Made by a program: the position numbers and the translations under genes. From an uncultured Ignavibacteriota bacterium (GTDB lineage: Bacteria; Bacteroidota; Ignavibacteria; Tepidaquicellales; Tepidaquicellaceae), in the NCBI GenBank assembly GCA_903901375.1, contig CAIUQV010000181.1, positions 1 through 15,540 on the forward strand: a DNA stretch of 15,540 bases. Direction: 5' to 3'. Below are positions 7,825-14,630 of this stretch, piece after piece (the first letter of the stretch is position 1; every line of letters begins with the position of its first letter). A model generated the notes under the pieces. That model ran no database searches. It was not told where the DNA came from and worked only from the letters and a program-made list of their open reading frames with translations.

Positions 7825-8398
7825 TCTTAGGGATGTATTGTTTCTTCAGCAGATAATCTATACCTGTGTACAGTGTTAGCAATGTAACGAGCACCAGCAG
7901 ATAGTAATTTATCTGTGATTTAAATATGAAATCATTTATTGCCTGTATATTTGAATCACCGATGGGATAAGTAATGAGAACCAGTAATGAGAGTATCGCA
8001 AAAAGATACGTCATCTGGATAAAAGTTTTGGTCTTGGCGATAAATGAAGTTTTCATTATCAGGCCTTTGTATTCGTCGTATGAACGAATGAAAGTAACGA
8101 CTATGTCACGCAGTACTATTATCACAAGCATCCACAGCGGCATAAAGCCCAGCAGATAAAAAAGATAGAATGCGAATGAAGTGAGAACTTTATCTGCAAG
8201 CGGGTCTATAAAAATACCAAAGTTAGTAATAGACTTATATTTACGCGCATGCCAGCCGTCGTACCAGTCCGTTAAAACGGCAATAAAGAATATAAGCAGT
8301 GATATCCTCCTGCTGAAAGGATCATCTTTCAGAAAGAAAATAATAAAGACCGGAGATAGGATAATCCTGATTATTGAAAGAATATTTGGGATTGTCAT
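7811..8398 (-). CDS. pgsA: CDP-diacylglycerol-glycerol-3-phosphate 3-phosphatidyltransferase
   Basis: This integral membrane enzyme joins CDP-diacylglycerol and glycerol 3-phosphate to form phosphatidylglycerophosphate, the committed step to phosphatidylglycerol. It has 195 residues and about five or six membrane segments. The CDP-alcohol phosphatidyltransferase signature D-x2-DG-x2-AR-x8-G-x3-D-x3-D is complete: Asp44, Asp47-Gly48, Ala51-Arg52, Gly61, Asp65 and Asp69. The N-terminus MTIPNILSIIRI is typical of PgsA rather than of phosphatidylserine synthase, and the downstream pgpA supports the choice. The ATG at 8398 lies 22 bases after the ssb stop. Confidence 0.94.
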   Translation of the reverse strand: MTIPNILSIIRIILSPVFIIFFLKDDPFSRRISLLIFFIAVLTDWYDGWHARKYKSITNFGIFIDPLADKVLTSFAFYLFYLLGFMPLWMLVIIVLRDIVVTFIRSYDEYKGLIMKTSFIAKTKTFIQMTYLFAILSLLVLITYPIGDSNIQAINDFIFKSQINYYLLVLVTLLTLYTGIDYLLKKQYIPKNEIN

Positions 8399-8420
8399 AT
8401 TCCGGTTACTGATTTATAGT

Positions 8421-8834
8421 TTAAAATGGTAAATCGTCGTCACCCTTAGGTTCCGGAATAAAATTATCGGGTGCGGAATCTTTAGCACCTTCCGGCTTAT
8501 CAGACTTCTTATTGTCGAGCATAAGCAAGTCGGTCATTTCAATACCATAATACCTTTTGCTGTCATCTTTAGGATCGACATAACTTCTGATTCTACCTTC
8601 AAGATAAATCTTTGAGCCTTTCTTTAAATACTGTGCACAAATCTCTGCAAGTTTTCTCCAGACAGTAATGTTGTGCCATTCAGTTCTATCTACATCCTTG
8701 CCCTCTTTATTTTTATAAGTATCACTTGTAGCCACGCTAAACCTTGCATAAGCAGTTCCATCAGCCGTGAACTTTAACTCAGGATCTCTTCCGAGGTGTC
8801 CGATTAAAGTTACTTTGTTTAGTGATTTTGACAT
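8421..8834 (-). CDS. ssb: Single-stranded DNA-binding protein
   Basis: This 137-residue SSB coats single-stranded DNA during replication, recombination and repair. The OB-fold spans about residues 4-106: LNKVTLIGHLGRDPEL, then FSVATSD, then TEWHNITVWRKLAEICAQYL with Trp53 and Trp59 as base-stacking candidates, then GSKIYLEGRIRSY and MLDNK. A short flexible linker (about 107-130) leads to the acidic tip DDDLPF, the conserved docking site for SSB partner proteins. The linker is short compared with proteobacterial SSBs, as is usual for this group. The gene lies 14 bases after the beta-propeller gene. Many genomes carry several ssb copies, so this may not be the only one. Confidence 0.97.
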   Translation of the reverse strand: MSKSLNKVTLIGHLGRDPELKFTADGTAYARFSVATSDTYKNKEGKDVDRTEWHNITVWRKLAEICAQYLKKGSKIYLEGRIRSYVDPKDDSKRYYGIEMTDLLMLDNKKSDKPEGAKDSAPDNFIPEPKGDDDLPF

Positions 8835-8848
8835 AATGCGTTTTTTAA

Positions 8849-9703
8849 TTATTTCAAAATGAATTCGATTAGTTTGTTCTTTTCAAGTATATAAAATTTA
8901 GAGGAAGAAAAAACCATAAAATCCTGTATCTTTTCCGGATTTATTTTTTCGGCAAAAAGTATTTTACCTGTAAAAGAGTTCTTCTTCGAATCATAAACCA
9001 GTATTTCAGTTTCTGTCAGAATGTACAGTGTGTTATTGAAAACAGAAATCGATAAGACCTTATCGTTTTCGAATGAATTAAAGTAATTGCCGAAGTTATC
9101 GTACCTGAAAACTGTTTTTAGTTTTTTATCAAGTATATAAATATTATTCAATCCGTCTTTTACAAGCTTAGTAGGTTTCGCCATGGGCTTTTGAGCAGAC
9201 TGAAATCCTCCGAATGAAAATGCAGGATACCACATACTCTGATTCTGAATCTGATATGTTACGACCCTGTTATTCTCTCCGTCCAGAGCGTAGAGGTAAG
9301 GCACAAGGTATACAGTCGCTACAGGAACCTGATACCTGAAATTTTCGGGATAAGTTTCGTAATAAGGGAATATTGTTGTTGTATAGCTGAGGTTAAGGTC
9401 AAAACGTTGAATCCGGTAGTTCTTCCCGTCGCACACGCTTAATTCAAGACCGGAAGATCCGTCAATCGAAGTAGGTGAATCGAATTCACCGACCGCCCAG
9501 CCCTTTTTACCGGCACGTTTTACTTCTTTCAGGTTATCATCGTATTTAATTATCTCATTCCTGACTGCATCAAGCACATATATATTACCCTTGCCGTCTG
9601 AAGTTGTTGAGACAGCATTAAGAAACTCTCCTGTTTCAGCAGTCTTAACAAGAATACTGTCTGAATTAAACAGAAGAAGATTTAATAAGAGTAATATAAA
9701 CAT
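8849..9703 (-). CDS. Exported NHL-like beta-propeller protein, function unknown
   Basis: This 284-residue protein has a short hydrophobic N-terminus (residues 2-12, FILLLLNLLLF) without any Lys or Arg before it. It is therefore an atypical signal sequence, but an in-frame stop just upstream rules out an earlier start. The rest looks like a six-bladed propeller of NHL/YVTN-like units: DGKGNIYVLDAVRNEIIKYD (36-55), LELSVCDGKNYRIQRFD (86-102), LYALDGENNRVVTYQ (137-151), GLNNIYILDKKLKTVFRYD (184-202), NNTLYILTETEILVYD (223-238) and SSKFYILEKNKLIEF (267-281). No lipobox Cys is present. Such propellers usually bind partners rather than catalyse. The ATG is one base after the nuoN stop, so translation is probably coupled to nuoN. 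Whether it helps complex I or the envelope cannot be said from sequence. Confidence 0.8.
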   Translation of the reverse strand: MFILLLLNLLLFNSDSILVKTAETGEFLNAVSTTSDGKGNIYVLDAVRNEIIKYDDNLKEVKRAGKKGWAVGEFDSPTSIDGSSGLELSVCDGKNYRIQRFDLNLSYTTTIFPYYETYPENFRYQVPVATVYLVPYLYALDGENNRVVTYQIQNQSMWYPAFSFGGFQSAQKPMAKPTKLVKDGLNNIYILDKKLKTVFRYDNFGNYFNSFENDKVLSISVFNNTLYILTETEILVYDSKKNSFTGKILFAEKINPEKIQDFMVFSSSKFYILEKNKLIEFILK

Positions 9704-9704
9704 C

Positions 9705-11135
9705 TTATTTCATTAAAAACTTAAAGAAAGTGAAGAACAAATCCGGATACAGACCGAATAACAATGTTCCTGCAAGAGAAATCATAATTGCTGCGTAAGA
9801 TAACGGTCTTATTGCAACCATGGACGTTTCCGAATCGTGGTCTTTGAACCACATATAAACTATAACTTTAAGATAATAATAAACTGAAAGCACACTAAGC
9901 AATATTGCAATTACCGAAAGCCATAATAAATCTGCTTTGATAGCAGCAAAGAAAATATAATACTTTCCCCAGAAACCCGCAAACGGCGGGATGCCTGCAA
10001 GCGAAAGCAGGAAGACTGATAATGCAACTGCAAGAACAGGACTTCTTTTAGCAAGACCTTTGTAATCGTCAAAAGATACATTCCTGAAGTCGTTTCCGTC
10101 ATCGGAAGAAGTTTCAAAAACAGATACAACTATAAAAGCTCCAAGCTGCATAAAGACGTATGCAAGAAGATAGAATGAGATTCCTTTCATTGAAAAATCT
10201 TCCATGGCAGTAATACCGACGAGTATATAACCAGCACTCGCAACAGAAGAATATGCAAGCAGTCGTTTGATGTTTGTCTGCGACAGTGCGACTATGTTTC
10301 CGTATAGCATCGTAAGCGTTGCAAGAACCGAGAACAGTATTTTGTACTCAGCAAGGTTCATCATAATGATTACAGGCGAAAGTGTCCCTACTGCTGCAAT
10401 CTTTCCCGCAGTTGACATCATTCCTGAAACGATAGTTGGTGCTCCTTCATACACATCGGGTATCCACATCTGGAACGGGAAAATACCAATCTTAAAGAAG
10501 AAGCCAATCATAAACAGAGCAATTCCTGTAAGGAATATAGGTGTTCTGATTGCAGCAAAACTTGTAAGAATCTTTGTGATGTTTGTGTAACCGGTCACTC
10601 CATAAATCAAAGACATACCGTAAAGCAGAAATCCCGTCATAAAAGCTCCAAGCAGGAAATACTTCATTGCACTTTCATTGGACTTCGCTCTTTTTCTTAA
10701 AAGACCTGTAAGGACGTAGAAGCATACAGACATTGTTTCAAGACCCAGGAATATCATAAGCAAATCGTTTGCATAAATCATAATCAACATTGCAAGCAAT
10801 GCAAACATCATTATCGAATAATATTCTCCGTAGTTTATTCCCAGTTTTTCAAGGTAATCTTTCGATGCTATCACTGATATCAGTACAGAAAGCAATGCTA
10901 CCATAGCAAACGCATTCGCAAAAGCACTTATCCTTATCATTTCACCGATGATAATAACATCCCTGTTTACGTTAAATCCCGAAAAGACCAGTGCTGCCAG
11001 TACTGACAAAGCAGTGAACATATACACAGGCATTCCGGACTTCCGGACGTATACTGACATCAGCAATGTTATCAATGCAGAGACTGCAATAATAATCATC
11101 GGAATAATTTCTTTTAAGTCGTTAAAATTTATCAT
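9705..11135 (-). CDS. nuoN: NADH-quinone oxidoreductase subunit N
   Basis: This antiporter-like, proton-translocating subunit belongs to the membrane arm of complex I. It has 476 residues and about 14 membrane helices, the usual length. The key charged residues line up with E. coli NuoN: Glu133 in GLETMSV, Lys215 in FFFKIGIFP (E. coli Lys217), Lys245 in STAGK (Lys247) and Lys391 in GFWGKYY (Lys395). The discontinuous-helix region PDVYEGAPTIVSGMMS (226-241) and LAYSSVASAGYILVG (293-307) are also present, so the pump should be functional. Unusually, no nuoM or other nuo gene adjoins it: nnr lies directly upstream, with its stop touching the nuoN ATG, and a beta-propeller gene lies downstream. 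The other nuo genes are presumably elsewhere on the chromosome. An alternative is a related antiporter subunit, but the residues favour NuoN. Confidence 0.93.
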   Translation of the reverse strand: MINFNDLKEIIPMIIIAVSALITLLMSVYVRKSGMPVYMFTALSVLAALVFSGFNVNRDVIIIGEMIRISAFANAFAMVALLSVLISVIASKDYLEKLGINYGEYYSIMMFALLAMLIMIYANDLLMIFLGLETMSVCFYVLTGLLRKRAKSNESAMKYFLLGAFMTGFLLYGMSLIYGVTGYTNITKILTSFAAIRTPIFLTGIALFMIGFFFKIGIFPFQMWIPDVYEGAPTIVSGMMSTAGKIAAVGTLSPVIIMMNLAEYKILFSVLATLTMLYGNIVALSQTNIKRLLAYSSVASAGYILVGITAMEDFSMKGISFYLLAYVFMQLGAFIVVSVFETSSDDGNDFRNVSFDDYKGLAKRSPVLAVALSVFLLSLAGIPPFAGFWGKYYIFFAAIKADLLWLSVIAILLSVLSVYYYLKVIVYMWFKDHDSETSMVAIRPLSYAAIMISLAGTLLFGLYPDLFFTFFKFLMK

Positions 11136-12725
11136 TTATTGTTTTGTCTTATTATCTTTTATGATTTCATTCTTTGCTGCGGGAATCTGTTCGATTAGAT
11201 CACCGGCTATCGTTCCACTGTCCCCGTACAATGCGTAAAGCCTGTCGCCGCAGTATCCGTGCAGGTATGCACCCGAAATGCAGCTGTTTAATGCATCTCC
11301 GGATTGAGCCGTTAAAGAGGCAATGATACCTGAGAGCACATCACCGCTGCCGATTGTTGCAAGGTTTTCCCTGCCGCAGGAGTTTACGTAAAATTCCTTG
11401 CCTTTTGTTATCACTGTAGGTGAACCTTTCAGGACAAGAACCACATCGTACTTTTCAGCAAACTCTTTTGCAATATTATAAAAATCTTTCTTTAATTCAT
11501 CAGTTGAAATTTCAAGCAGACCTGCAAACTCTCCGAAGTGCGGAGTCAGCACTACTGAACAATTATCTTTCTTCAGTAAATCAAGATGTCCTCTGAATGC
11601 ATAAATTCCGTCTGCATCGATAACAAAGTTCTTGTTGTATTTCTTAACGAGGTTTCTGACGAAGGACATAGTATCACTTTCTCTTCCCATTCCAGGTCCC
11701 AAAAGAACAGTATCAGCCCATTCTATTTTCTCCTGCACCATTTCGTAAGATTCGTTGTTCAGGTACTTATCCGATTTCAGCGGCAGTGTTATCACTTCCG
11801 TTGTCTTCGCTTCCATAATTGCGATAAGTCCTTCGGGAATACCGAGTATTACAGAGCCGCAGCCTGCACGCAACGCAGATTGAGATGCAAGGTATGCCGC
11901 TCCGGTATATCCTTCGCTTCCTGCAAGTATGAAAAGCTTTCCGTTATTATACTTGTGAGAATTTACATTCCTCTGTATTTCGTCGAAGAATGTATCCTGC
12001 TTTTCAACAAGCAGAATTTCTTTCCCGTTAAATTCATCGAACATTGAGTTTGCAATACCAACGTCAACAATCTTTATTTCACCTGAAACTTCTTTACCGG
12101 AAAAGAACAGAGTGCTGAATTTTTTTACACCCATTGAAACCGTAACATCTGCTTTTAGGCAGTCCGATGCATCTGTATAATCATACAATCCGGAAGGTAC
12201 ATCTACTGCTATTACAAACTTATCATTCACGAACTGAGATATATCGGCAAATATATTCTTCACTTTATCATCAAGCCTGCCTTTGAAACCTATACCGAAT
12301 ACAGCATCCACGAAAAGAATCTTCTCATTATCAATTTCAGATATATCTATAAGCCTTGTTACATCGTCGAATATTTCGAAGTAATCACTTCTGAAGAGTT
12401 CTTTAGCAATACCGTAATTCACGAGTGCATCACCTTTTAATTCTGACGAAGGATAGCACTGGAAAATATGAATTGGAGCGTAAACATCATCGGCAATATT
12501 CTTTGAATAAAGATGTCTTGCAATCACATATCCGTCTCCGGCATTGTTACCTTTACCAGAGAGGATTACTATACGACTGCAGTTTTCTTTAATAAAATAG
12601 TCCCAGATTATCTCTGCGGATTTCATACCTGCATTTTCCATAAGAACGATAGAAGGAATGCTGTACTTTTCCATCAGTTTCTTTTCTGCATCGAGTACAT
12701 CAGTATTAAAGAATACACTCTTCAT
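11136..12725 (-). CDS. nnr: Bifunctional NAD(P)H-hydrate epimerase / ADP-dependent NAD(P)H-hydrate dehydratase
   Basis: This 529-residue fusion repairs damaged NAD(P)H. The N-terminal YjeF epimerase (1-225) interconverts R- and S-NAD(P)HX; it shows SGKGNNAGDGYVIARHL (56-72), DAVFGIGFKG (140-149) and AVDVPSGL (173-180). The C-terminal ribokinase-like dehydratase (about 240-525) uses ADP to restore NAD(P)H from S-NAD(P)HX; it shows GSEGYTGAA (269-277), LLGPGMG (341-347), DADG (370-373), LTPHFGEF (393-400), VLKGSPTVI (431-439) and IGSGDVLSG (458-466) with the catalytic Asp462. Both domains look intact. The ATG directly follows the rpe stop (TAGATG) and the stop directly precedes the nuoN ATG (TAAATG), indicating coupled translation in one operon. 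Being next to a complex I subunit is suggestive, since both handle NADH, but this is inference. Confidence 0.95.
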   Translation of the reverse strand: MKSVFFNTDVLDAEKKLMEKYSIPSIVLMENAGMKSAEIIWDYFIKENCSRIVILSGKGNNAGDGYVIARHLYSKNIADDVYAPIHIFQCYPSSELKGDALVNYGIAKELFRSDYFEIFDDVTRLIDISEIDNEKILFVDAVFGIGFKGRLDDKVKNIFADISQFVNDKFVIAVDVPSGLYDYTDASDCLKADVTVSMGVKKFSTLFFSGKEVSGEIKIVDVGIANSMFDEFNGKEILLVEKQDTFFDEIQRNVNSHKYNNGKLFILAGSEGYTGAAYLASQSALRAGCGSVILGIPEGLIAIMEAKTTEVITLPLKSDKYLNNESYEMVQEKIEWADTVLLGPGMGRESDTMSFVRNLVKKYNKNFVIDADGIYAFRGHLDLLKKDNCSVVLTPHFGEFAGLLEISTDELKKDFYNIAKEFAEKYDVVLVLKGSPTVITKGKEFYVNSCGRENLATIGSGDVLSGIIASLTAQSGDALNSCISGAYLHGYCGDRLYALYGDSGTIAGDLIEQIPAAKNEIIKDNKTKQ

Positions 12726-13379
12726 CTATGAGATAAGCCTTTTCATTTCTTTGATAACACCAACCCTGTCAACCGATTTAAAGACTGAAGCACCGCAGAC
12801 AAACATATCCACGCCTGCATCGGATACAAGTTTGATATTGTTCAATCCGATACCGCCGTCTATTTCTATCAGGCAATCGGGATTAAACTCATTTATCATT
12901 TTCTTCAGTTCTATAACTTTATCAACAGCATTTTCTATAAACTTCTGTCCGCCGAAACCCGGATTGACGCTCATAATCAGTACGAAGTCGAGATTCCCTA
13001 TTATATTCTTAAGCAATAATACCGGAGTTGCGGGATTCAGAACAACACCTGCTTTAACTCCGAGTGATTTGATTTTATCAACAAGCCTGTGTAGATGGTT
13101 ATTGTTTTCGTAATGAACTGAAATATAATCTGCACCGGCTTTTGCGAATGAATCGATGTACTTATCTGAATTCTCAATCATAAGGTGAACATCAAGAGGT
13201 AGATCAGTGATGGTATTTACGTGAGAAACAACGTCCGCACCGAATGTGATGTTAGGAACGAAATGCCCGTCCATAATATCACAATGAATGATATCGGCAC
13301 CTGCTTTTTCAACTTCGGATATTTCATCTGCAAGTTTTGCAAAATCAGCAGAAAGTATTGACGGACATATTTTCTTCAT
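12726..13379 (-). CDS. rpe: Ribulose-phosphate 3-epimerase
   Basis: This TIM-barrel metal enzyme interconverts ribulose 5-phosphate and xylulose 5-phosphate in the pentose phosphate pathway, in the cytoplasm. It has 217 residues, the usual length. Seen in order: PSILSADFAKL (6-16, Ser10), HCDIMDGHFVPNITFG (32-47, metal His32 and acid/base Asp34), LDVHLMIE (62-69, metal His65), MSVNPGFGGQKF (136-147, phosphate loop), EIDGGI (172-177, Asp174) and CGASVF (195-200). All catalytic residues are present. It lies 19 bases after the PASTA gene and its stop touches the nnr ATG. There is no Shine-Dalgarno sequence before the ATG, only a purine/A-rich leader. Confidence 0.96.
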   Translation of the reverse strand: MKKICPSILSADFAKLADEISEVEKAGADIIHCDIMDGHFVPNITFGADVVSHVNTITDLPLDVHLMIENSDKYIDSFAKAGADYISVHYENNNHLHRLVDKIKSLGVKAGVVLNPATPVLLLKNIIGNLDFVLIMSVNPGFGGQKFIENAVDKVIELKKMINEFNPDCLIEIDGGIGLNNIKLVSDAGVDMFVCGASVFKSVDRVGVIKEMKRLIS

Positions 13380-13398
13380 TTGTCTGAGATTAATTATC

Positions 13399-14361
13399 TT
13401 AATTATTCTTTTCTTTTGATTTATCAGGAACCTTTTCCTTAGTCTTGTCCGGAGCTTTTTCCTTCGGATGATCAGGGATTTTTTCCTTAGACTTATCAGT
13501 CACTTTATCCTTTGTCTTGTCGATGGTCTTATCCTTTGGCTGTTCATCTGCAGGTTTAGTCTTTTCCTTCTTATCTTTTTCATCCTGATTCTTTTTATCC
13601 TTTGGTTCCCTGTCATTATCGCCTATATCCTCAGAAGCTTTATCGTATTCTGTTTTCTTCTTTGCTATGAATAAATCAACAGGAGTATTTTCCTTAGCTG
13701 ATTTATCCTTTTTCGGGTACTGGTCAATCACCTGTCCTACAGGTAAATCGCTTGACTGATAAGTGATTTTCCCTACTTTCAGTTTCTTATCTTCAATCAG
13801 CTTCTTAGCGTCTGCAAGTTTTTTACCCATAACATCCGGAACTATAATGCTTCCGAGAAGCTGACCATTGCTCACAATTAAATCAACTTTAGTACCTTTT
13901 TTCACTTTTGAGCCGGGCTGAATAACCTGAGAAATAACGTAATCTTCAGGTTGTTCAGTAGTGAATTTCTTTACAATCTCTCCTACCTGCAGGTTTCTCT
14001 GCACAAGAGAAAATTTTGCATCCCTTTCAGTTTTACCGATTAAACGGGGCACTTCCATCAGTTGTTCGCCACCGCAGACAGTAAGGTAAACACGTCTTCC
14101 GTTCTTAACCATTTCGTCAACTGCCGGTGCCTGGTCCATCACAAGCCCTATTGGCTTCGATTCGTCGTACCTGATATCTCCCTGTTTCACGTCAAGACCG
14201 GATTGTTCCAGAACTTTTTTAGCATCCAGAAAATTCATACCAGTAACATTCGGCACCTTGACAAGGTTCGAATGTTTTACGTACCAGGGCATTAGAATAC
14301 TGTTGAAAATCAGCACAAATGCAACAACAATTAACGATAATATTCCTAACTTTTTAAGCAT
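13399..14361 (-). CDS. Membrane-anchored triple-PASTA protein with Lys/Asp repeat tail
   Basis: This 320-residue protein has one N-terminal membrane helix (about 7-25, after MLKKLG) and then three PASTA domains at about 32-97, 102-166 and 171-234. Each begins with a V-P-x-[VL]-x-G motif (VPNVTGM, VPRLIGK, VPDVMGK) and ends in a strand (YLTVCGG, DLIVSNG, DLFIAKK). A charged low-complexity tail (235-320) is rich in Lys, Asp and Glu and ends in five and a half copies of an 8-residue unit such as TKEKVPDK. PASTA domains bind peptidoglycan or beta-lactams in Ser/Thr kinases and penicillin-binding proteins. Here there is no kinase or transpeptidase domain, so it is a stand-alone PASTA protein, probably facing the periplasm. 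The tail may contact the wall, DNA or acidic polymers, but this is untested. It is the first gene of the nine-gene array, with a 269-base spacer upstream. Confidence 0.88.
   Translation of the reverse strand: MLKKLGILSLIVVAFVLIFNSILMPWYVKHSNLVKVPNVTGMNFLDAKKVLEQSGLDVKQGDIRYDESKPIGLVMDQAPAVDEMVKNGRRVYLTVCGGEQLMEVPRLIGKTERDAKFSLVQRNLQVGEIVKKFTTEQPEDYVISQVIQPGSKVKKGTKVDLIVSNGQLLGSIIVPDVMGKKLADAKKLIEDKKLKVGKITYQSSDLPVGQVIDQYPKKDKSAKENTPVDLFIAKKKTEYDKASEDIGDNDREPKDKKNQDEKDKKEKTKPADEQPKDKTIDKTKDKVTDKSKEKIPDHPKEKAPDKTKEKVPDKSKEKNN
13402..13539 (-). repeat. Degenerate 24-bp tandem repeat encoding an 8-residue Lys/Asp unit
   Basis: Residues 275-320 of the PASTA protein read as consecutive units PKDKTIDK, TKDKVTDK, SKEKIPDH, PKEKAPDK, TKEKVPDK and the partial SKEKNN. 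At the DNA level each unit is 24 bp, with recurring plus-strand words such as tttttcctt and cttatcc. Copy number may vary between strains by slippage or unequal recombination. Confidence 0.8.
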
Positions 14362-14436
14362 TTTAAAAATTAACTATATCTTATGAAAAATAAAACTTAA
14401 ATAGTGATATATAAAGAGAATTGGGAAGAAGAAGGA

Positions 14437-14456
14437 TTTTTCATGATTGTGAAAAA
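14437..14456. repeat. Short imperfect hairpin
   Basis: tttttca (14437-14443) is the reverse complement of tgaaaaa (14450-14456), with the 6-base loop tgattg. Two more G-C pairs outside (gg at 14434-14435, cc at 14457-14458) extend it across a one-base bulge. There is no T run on either side suitable for a terminator. It may be part of the adjoining repeat-like segment. Confidence 0.35.
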
Positions 14457-14457
14457 C

Positions 14458-14550
14458 CGCACACAGAATAGAATGGAACAGATATGATTTACACTGATTC
14501 AAGAATAGAACAGAACGCGAATTTTCACAGATTAAACGGATTTTCCCGGA
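14458..14550 (-). repeat. Possible decayed dispersed intergenic repeat (AATCCGTTTAATCTGTG type)
   Basis: Read on the minus strand, this segment holds the related words aatccgtttaatctgtgaaa, aatcagtgtaaatcatatct and attctgtgtgcgg. From memory, this alternation of AATC, TGTG and CCG words resembles noncoding repeats scattered in many bacterial intergenic regions. The copy is degenerate, with no open frame, and the identification rests on resemblance only. Confidence 0.35.
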
Positions 14551-14630
14551 ATAAGAGATTAAACATTAATTTTCTGAGAACGAAGGAATAATAAATAATT
14601 TATAACAATTTGCGTAACTTCAGTAAATAA

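Larger units (their letters stand above)
14362..14630. other. AT-rich intergenic spacer upstream of the PASTA operon
   Basis: No coding sequence or RNA gene was recognised in this 269-base spacer. It should hold the promoter of the nine-gene array near its left end. The best -10-like hexamer (tatagt on the minus strand) has a poor -35 partner and sits too close to the ATG to trust. The middle holds a repeat-like segment, listed separately. Confidence 0.45.

Noticed and set aside
10267..10590. Open frame of 107 codons on the plus strand within nuoN
   Set aside because: It is antisense to a complete nuoN. The hydrophobic look is a by-product of the membrane-protein codons on the other strand.
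11586..12047. Open frame of 153 codons on the plus strand within nnr
   Set aside because: It is antisense to the dehydratase domain, whose motifs are all intact, and shows no recognisable domain of its own.
12658..13113. Open frame of 151 codons on the plus strand opposite rpe and the nnr start
   Set aside because: It lies antisense to two genes with complete catalytic motifs and spells a low-complexity Ser/Ile/Leu-rich product. It is a shadow frame.
14362..14400. Promoter with -10 tatagt for the PASTA operon
   Set aside because: The -35 match is only 3 of 6, and the start point would fall about four bases before the ATG.
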